A stretch of 64,000 bases of DNA from Dehalococcoides mccartyi. Lineage in GTDB: Bacteria; Chloroflexota; Dehalococcoidia; UBA2979. Each line of letters opens with the position of its first letter. The first letter of the stretch is position 1. The notes below the pieces were generated by a model that did not search any database, had not been told where the DNA came from, and worked only from the letters and a program-made list of their open reading frames with translations. Shown here piece after piece: positions 60,497 to 64,000 of this stretch. Made by a program: the position numbers and the translations under genes. The DNA lies in assembly GCA_945865925.1 (NCBI GenBank), contig CAMBFG010000002.1, positions 138,421 through 202,420 of the forward strand, read 5' to 3'.

Positions 60497-61332
60497 TGCG
60501 CACCCTCCGAGTGGTGTCGCTGAACACATGGAAGGGCGACGGCCCGTATCGTGCTCGACTGGCGGCAATGGCCGAGCAGTTGAGGGCGCTTGAGCCAGAC
60601 GTCGTCTGCCTTCAGGAGGCGTTCATCGCGATCGACGGGTCACTCTCGACACCGAGGGCACTGGCGGCAGCGCTCACGATGAACCACGCGACGTACGCCA
60701 TGCGTGAGAAAGATCGCGAGGTCGAGGGCGTGACCGTCCCGTCCCGCTCGGGCCTCTCAACGCTCTCGCGCTGGCCGATCGTCGAGGTCGTCTCGCGGCC
60801 GATCCCGAGCGACCCACGTGACGGCGACCGTGGGGCGCTCCTTGTCGCGGTGGAGACGCCGCTGGGCATCGCGCGGATCGTGAACACACACCTCACCTAC
60901 ATCCGCGATGTCGACACGGAGGCGTTGAAACTGGAACAGGTACAGGCGGTGCTTGCCGAGCCCTGGCTCCGCGACGCCGCATCGATCCGGCTCCTCTGTG
61001 GTGACTTCAACTCGGTACCGGACTCGCCGACCGTCGCCTACATCCGAGAGCACAGCGGCTGGCACGTGCAGGAGGCCGCCCCGCACCCGACCGCCGGTGG
61101 CGAGCGCCCGGTCACCTTCAGCCCGCGCAACGCGAACGTCCGCGAGGGCGCACGGTCCGCGGTGCTGGACTACGTCTTCTCGCTCGCGCCGGCGGCCCGC
61201 CGCCAGCCGAGGGTCTCCGCCTCGGTGGTACTCGACCAACCTACCGGCTCGGTCTTTCCCAGCGATCACTTCGGTGTGTTTGCCGAGGTGGGCGCACCTC
61301 CGGGGGAAGAAGCATTCGCCTCCACTCGATAG
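60496..61332 (+). CDS. Endonuclease/exonuclease/phosphatase (EEP) family protein
   Basis: 278 residues from the GTG at 60496, which shares one base with the previous stop (TAGTG). VVSLNTWKGDGPYRARLA, VVCLQEAF, VNTHLTYIRDVDTE, LLCGDFNSVPDSP and PSDHFGVFAEV are the EEP metal and catalytic motifs (Asn, Glu, His, Asp-x-Asn, Asp-His). Members cleave phosphodiesters or sugar and inositol phosphates. Co-transcription with the acyltransferase behind a PHO-like array suggests a phosphate-scavenging hydrolase; this is inference. No signal peptide. Confidence 0.88.
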   Translation: MRTLRVVSLNTWKGDGPYRARLAAMAEQLRALEPDVVCLQEAFIAIDGSLSTPRALAAALTMNHATYAMREKDREVEGVTVPSRSGLSTLSRWPIVEVVSRPIPSDPRDGDRGALLVAVETPLGIARIVNTHLTYIRDVDTEALKLEQVQAVLAEPWLRDAASIRLLCGDFNSVPDSPTVAYIREHSGWHVQEAAPHPTAGGERPVTFSPRNANVREGARSAVLDYVFSLAPAARRQPRVSASVVLDQPTGSVFPSDHFGVFAEVGAPPGEEAFASTR

Positions 61333-61345
61333 CGGATAGCGCGCG

Positions 61346-61547
61346 CTAGACCTCGAGACAGAGCCCGGGGCGAGCAGCCAGGATCCGCCCACTGAACGTC
61401 GAGGACGCCTCACGGCACGCGAGGTCGCGGTCGGCTGTGTACCAGAAATGTGTCAGCACCAGCGCCTCGACGCCCGCGCGTGCGGCCGCGAGACCAGCCT
61501 GTACGGACGACATGTGCGCACGCTGTCCTTGGCCGACGCCCTGCCGT
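61346..61547 (-). pseudogene. 3' remnant of an MBL-fold (RNase Z-like) hydrolase gene
   Basis: Only about 66 codons remain before an in-frame TAA at 61548-61550. The peptide has HMSSVQAGLAAARAGVEALV, LTHFWYTADRDLACREASST and a C-terminal LAARPGLCLEV, the usual end of RNase Z-like proteins. The 5' two thirds, including the HxHxDH motif, is absent. The break falls near 61545, where an unrelated sequence begins. It marks one end of the scar region. Confidence 0.75.
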
Positions 61548-61742
61548 TATGTCTGCTCCTGCGTTAGTCGTACTTTCTCGACCGACTCACTCGCAGTGCG
61601 CGATATGTCTCGGAGGGACTCAGATTGGGATGGTGTTTCGAGTCGTGGATCATTGTGTCCGTCGCGCGCAATTGGCGAGACGGCTGACGGAGCTCTGTCG
61701 GCCTTCTGGAGGTTGACTCCCGCCTCTCCACCAAGCCGCTGG
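61548..61742. other. Unassigned sequence inside the scar region
   Basis: No supported gene; composition is less GC-biased than neighbouring genes and frames are broken. Open frames on both strands look like chance reads. Confidence 0.4.
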
Positions 61743-61919
61743 CTAGCCTTCGCGTCCGTCGCCCGAGGTTTGAGCGGGGGCTTCGGAGTCCTTTGCTGCA
61801 CCCGACGCCGGATTGCGCCTGAACGTGCCGACATCAACTCCTGCGGGGTGCCCCTTGCGGCGGCCCGGCAGATACCCACCAGCCGCAAGCCCCAGGACGG
61901 TCCATCCGAAAATTCCCAT
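61743..61919 (-). CDS. Small one-helix membrane protein (tentative)
   Basis: 58 residues from an ATG at 61919 with GGAG six bases upstream. MGIFGWTVLGLAAGGYLPGR looks like the first helix of GlsB/YeaQ-type small membrane proteins, but the rest (Arg/Gly/Ala-rich, hydrophilic) does not continue that family. It may be a truncated relative, a genuine small peptide, or chance. It lies within the rearranged region. Confidence 0.35.
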   Translation of the reverse strand: MGIFGWTVLGLAAGGYLPGRRKGHPAGVDVGTFRRNPASGAAKDSEAPAQTSGDGREG

Positions 61920-61994
61920 AGCAGACTCCTCGCAGGTGCTCACCGATCCTACCTCGATGACCGAAGCGGGATCGACAGGATCGTTGCAGCCCCA

Positions 61995-62132
61995 CGACTG
62001 GCTGCGGATGGTCGTCGGTCGCTAAGCCGAAGCCAGGCGGAGACCGAGCGTGCGCTCGAAGCGAGCCGAGAGCGTCCCGAGTAGTACGCCGTCGACTCGC
62101 AGCGCGCCGCGCACGACGCCTTCGTCCCGCTG
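61995..62132. repeat. 138-bp diverged copy of the nucleoside hydrolase/ppx junction
   Basis: Same order and orientation as 55401-55538. The plus strand reads DWLRMVVGR then stop (original DWLRMIVGR), and the minus strand reads the ppx tail. The alignment has no gaps and about twelve mismatches; flanks on both sides are unrelated. Confidence 0.9.
62022..62132 (-). pseudogene. Remnant of a second ppx-like gene (last ~36 codons)
   Basis: The minus strand encodes GVVRGALRVDGVLLGTL, SARFERTLGLRLASA and stop, identical to the ppx C-terminus but for one residue (Val for Ala). Nearly all nucleotide differences are synonymous, so the copy diverged while part of a functional gene. Upstream codons are replaced by unrelated sequence. 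Confidence 0.8.
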
Positions 62133-62222
62133 TACGTCAAAATCCCACTGGCTCGGATTCGGAATGTGCCCCACTGTTGAGACTGCTTTCATATTCGTGA
62201 CGAGAACGCCGGACTCCCCCGG

Positions 62223-63341
62223 TTACCCGCGATCCCCGTTCGCGAGGCTCGGGAGCAGGCGGGCTGCACCCGTAGGAGATGAGATCACCACCGACGCCGT
62301 GGTGGCGAACCGAAGCGCGTCAAGCGTGTATCCCCGCAGTCGGTCGATCAGTCCTGCGTGTTCGTACTCGCTGGGGATCACAACCCCGTCGAGCCCGAGG
62401 CGGTTCGACCACTCACCAAGGTCGCCGAAACCCACTCCGGTTGGCAGGATGGCGAACACGTTCCCATCCGCGGGGATTTGTTCCATGCGATCCGCCAGAT
62501 AGGGGCGACCAATGGCATTGCGGACGTAAGCAGCCTCAAGTGGGTGCCGGTCGTCCGACCGGGGATAGGGATCGACTAGGTATGAGGCCGAGGCGAGGTC
62601 GTAGAGGTAGAGGTCGCAGTTTGGGATGGGCCCCGCGCTCGTGATCGCGCCGAGCACTCGTGTCACGGCTGGGCGCTTGCCATCGTCGATCAGGAGACCC
62701 AGGCGGTGCGGTGCCATACCGGAGACGGCGTCTTGCAGCGATCCATCCCCAGAGGTTTGGCCAGAGATAGAACCGGGGCGGTTGGACGCGCGGACGACGT
62801 CAAGATGGCTCGTGATCGCGAGCACCACGCGAGGATCCTCTGACACGAAACCCACGAAGCGCTTGTCTGGGTGGGTAGCGCCGTACTGGCCCCACAGCGA
62901 GTCGTCCGAGACTTCCCATGCCATAAAGGCGACAGGCTCTGGAGTCCGGGCTACGAGATACCACTGGTTTTCGAGATTGCGCCGCCCCGGGGGCAGACTG
63001 AACCAGGTGATGGCACCGGACTGAGGGCTTTCCGGTTGGCCCTCCCCAAAGGCGTACACGGAAACACCTCGGCGCCCGATCTGGTTGTAGCGGTCGGTCT
63101 CTAGTTGGAACTTCTGTTGGTTCTGGAAGCCTACGTACACGGAGGAAGGGGCAGGGCGAGTCTTCCACCCGGCCTCGATCTCTCGGCTGATCCGCAGCAT
63201 CTCCCTCGCGTCGCAGAGGAAGGAGAAGCCCTGGATGGGGTCGCCGCCATTGCGCAATTGGCCCTGAAGTCGGTCCAAGAACGTTGCGATCCCGCTCGAG
63301 CCGATGGCTGCGGCCTCCGCTTCCGTCAACTTCCAGTCCAT
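62223..63341 (-). CDS. DICT sensory-domain protein
   Basis: 372 residues, ATG with AAGGAG six bases upstream. Residues ~35-170 match the DICT domain (VYVGFQNQQKFQLETDRYNQ, VSVYAFGEGQ, NQWYLVARTPEPVAFMAWEV, FVGFVSEDPRVV), which is found with GGDEF, histidine kinase and other signalling domains. The last ~170 residues resemble a universal-stress-protein-like alpha/beta module, ending VVIPSEYEHAGLIDRLRGYT. No membrane helix. It is transcribed divergently from heliorhodopsin, so it may relay a light signal; this is inference. Confidence 0.8.
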   Translation of the reverse strand: MDWKLTEAEAAAIGSSGIATFLDRLQGQLRNGGDPIQGFSFLCDAREMLRISREIEAGWKTRPAPSSVYVGFQNQQKFQLETDRYNQIGRRGVSVYAFGEGQPESPQSGAITWFSLPPGRRNLENQWYLVARTPEPVAFMAWEVSDDSLWGQYGATHPDKRFVGFVSEDPRVVLAITSHLDVVRASNRPGSISGQTSGDGSLQDAVSGMAPHRLGLLIDDGKRPAVTRVLGAITSAGPIPNCDLYLYDLASASYLVDPYPRSDDRHPLEAAYVRNAIGRPYLADRMEQIPADGNVFAILPTGVGFGDLGEWSNRLGLDGVVIPSEYEHAGLIDRLRGYTLDALRFATTASVVISSPTGAARLLPSLANGDRG

Positions 63342-63381
63342 CGCGGTCTCCTTTTACTCCACAACTGAGGGAAAAAAATGA

Positions 63382-63395
63382 TATCCACTTGGATA
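63382..63395. promoter_or_regulatory. Palindrome TATCC-ACTT-GGATA near the DICT start
   Basis: Perfect 5-bp arms, 41 nt upstream of the DICT start codon. Possible operator overlapping the DICT promoter. Confidence 0.4.
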
Positions 63396-63476
63396 CTAAG
63401 TCACCATGTCAGCAGAGTTTTTTTATGTCCTTGTTGAAGTGTACATTATGAAATTTTCAGGGTCATGGTAAGGTTT

Positions 63477-63491
63477 GTCAACTATATTGAC
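63477..63491. promoter_or_regulatory. Palindrome GTCAA-CTATA-TTGAC in the heliorhodopsin upstream region
   Basis: Perfect 5-bp arms around CTATA. The right arm TTGAC also looks like a -35 element, so a bound dimer could control a promoter there. About 135 nt upstream of the heliorhodopsin ATG. Confidence 0.4.
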
Positions 63492-63626
63492 GAAGAAGTG
63501 ACCAGCTTTATCGTCTGAGAGCGGGAAACACTAGGCTTCCGCCTCTTAACCGGTCTGGCGCAGGGTGGGTTCGCGGCAGTTTCAAGATGTGTTTGGCCGC
63601 CCCCGGTCAATTTGGAGGAGAGTGAT

Positions 63627-64000
63627 ATGGCCGAACAGGGTCGCATCCGGCTGGTGAACATCGTCGCTGGCGCCGTCCACGCTGGGCAGGGGGTCGCCGT
63701 ACTTGCTCTGGCGAACGGGTTCTCGCTGCCCGTCACCGGAACGTTTATGGAGGGCCCCCCTGGCACCGCCCCGGCTGCGTCCGTGGTGCTGTTCAACTTC
63801 CCGTTCGCGTGGGGTGTGGCCGGGTTTCTCTTTCTTTCCTCCATTGCCCATTGGACCGTCGCCGCGCCGGGTGTCTATGCGTGGTACCTCGCGAATCTCG
63901 CACGCTCACGGAACTATGCGCGTTGGATCGAGTACTCCGTCAGTTCCACGCTGATGATGGTGCTGATCGCGCTGTTGACCGGGGTCAGTGACGGCGCAGC
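63627..64000 (+). CDS. Heliorhodopsin, 5' part (cut by window end)
   Basis: The first 124 residues from the ATG at 63627 (GGAGGAG six bases upstream). RLVNIVAGAVHAGQGVAVLA is helix A, LFNFPFAWGVAGFLFLSSIA with HWTVAAPGVYAWYL cover helix B, and SRNYARWIEYSVSSTLMMVL is helix C. His18, His75 and Glu102 correspond, with a constant shift of five, to the His23, His80 and Glu107 of the first-described heliorhodopsin; the Glu is the Schiff-base counterion. ALPVTxxF-like SLPVTGTF is also typical. The retinal Lys in helix G lies beyond the window. Heliorhodopsins are inverted-topology photoreceptors without shown pump activity. Confidence 0.95.
   Translation, partial: MAEQGRIRLVNIVAGAVHAGQGVAVLALANGFSLPVTGTFMEGPPGTAPAASVVLFNFPFAWGVAGFLFLSSIAHWTVAAPGVYAWYLANLARSRNYARWIEYSVSSTLMMVLIALLTGVSDGA

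Larger units (their letters stand above)
63342..63626. other. A+T-rich divergent control region between the DICT and heliorhodopsin genes
   Basis: 285 nt, clearly richer in A and T than the rest of the window. It contains the DICT ribosome site, T and A runs (GAGTTTTTTT near 63417), two palindromes listed separately, and GGAGGAG six bases before the heliorhodopsin ATG. Both promoters should lie here. Confidence 0.6.

Noticed and set aside
61547-61888. 113-codon minus-strand frame in the scar region
   Set aside because: No similarity, overlaps the better-supported small membrane frame, and composition looks non-coding.

Overview
The window looks like a chromosome segment from a high-GC, monoderm-type bacterium, most likely a Chloroflexota member (inference, no phylogeny was run). 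Pointers are the absence of LPS or outer-membrane genes, a c-di-AMP riboswitch and a c-di-AMP receptor protein, an Anbu proteasome operon, a DUF4012 protein, secreted proteins with Ig-like, TIG and W-GG type repeats, PAxTG-like surface-anchoring tails, a heliorhodopsin, and several genes whose start codon sits 6-8 nt after a -10-like TAnnnT hexamer (leaderless-type starts). No rRNA, CRISPR array, phage or transposase gene was seen. There is one tRNA, Arg(TCG).

Layout. 1-10.7 kb: a surface-polysaccharide locus (Wzz, O-antigen-ligase-like protein, RfbG, RfbF, flippase, two-subunit transketolase-like enzyme, divergent GalU-like enzyme), with an anchored secreted protein, a PhzF-like enzyme and a lipase-like hydrolase. 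10.7-18.3 kb: HAD phosphatase, DUF4012 protein, thioredoxin-fold lipoprotein, VWA protein and MoxR-type ATPase. 18.4-26.5 kb: XRE regulator with a candidate operator, 3D-domain protein, HemL-like aminotransferase, pterin carbinolamine dehydratase, hydrolases, Ig-repeat protein, tRNA-Arg and a lipoprotein. 26.6-29 kb: a c-di-AMP (ydaO-type) riboswitch ahead of a glycosyltransferase-cupin pair. 29-34.9 kb: MerB-like protein, D-Ala-D-Ala carboxypeptidase, then purK-purE with the c-di-AMP receptor gene as its tail, a DUF6295-like protein and a dienelactone hydrolase. 35-38.5 kb: Anbu proteasome, alpha-E protein, circularly permuted ATP-grasp enzyme and a newly noticed 63-residue Cys/His protein. 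38.6-53.5 kb: Fur-family regulator, TIG-repeat protein, two small membrane proteins, two giant divergent ABC permeases with two ATPases (one carrying an AbrB-like tail), CHRD protein, cupredoxin and DEAD-box helicase with a structured leader.

53.6-61.3 kb: MBL hydrolase, nucleoside hydrolase, Ppx and Ppk (polyphosphate turnover), FmdB-like protein, hexapeptide acyltransferase downstream of an 11-bp-phased PHO-box-like array, and an EEP phosphatase/nuclease. 61.3-62.2 kb is a rearrangement scar: a beheaded MBL gene and a diverged direct copy (138 bp, no gaps) of the nucleoside hydrolase/ppx 3'-end junction. 62.2-64 kb: a DICT-domain sensor gene transcribed divergently from a heliorhodopsin gene that runs off the window end; their shared intergenic region is A+T-rich and carries two palindromes.

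The most notable systems are the heliorhodopsin-DICT module next to the recombination scar, the c-di-AMP circuit, the PHO-like array, and the polysaccharide locus that pairs CDP-glucose enzymes with a split transketolase.
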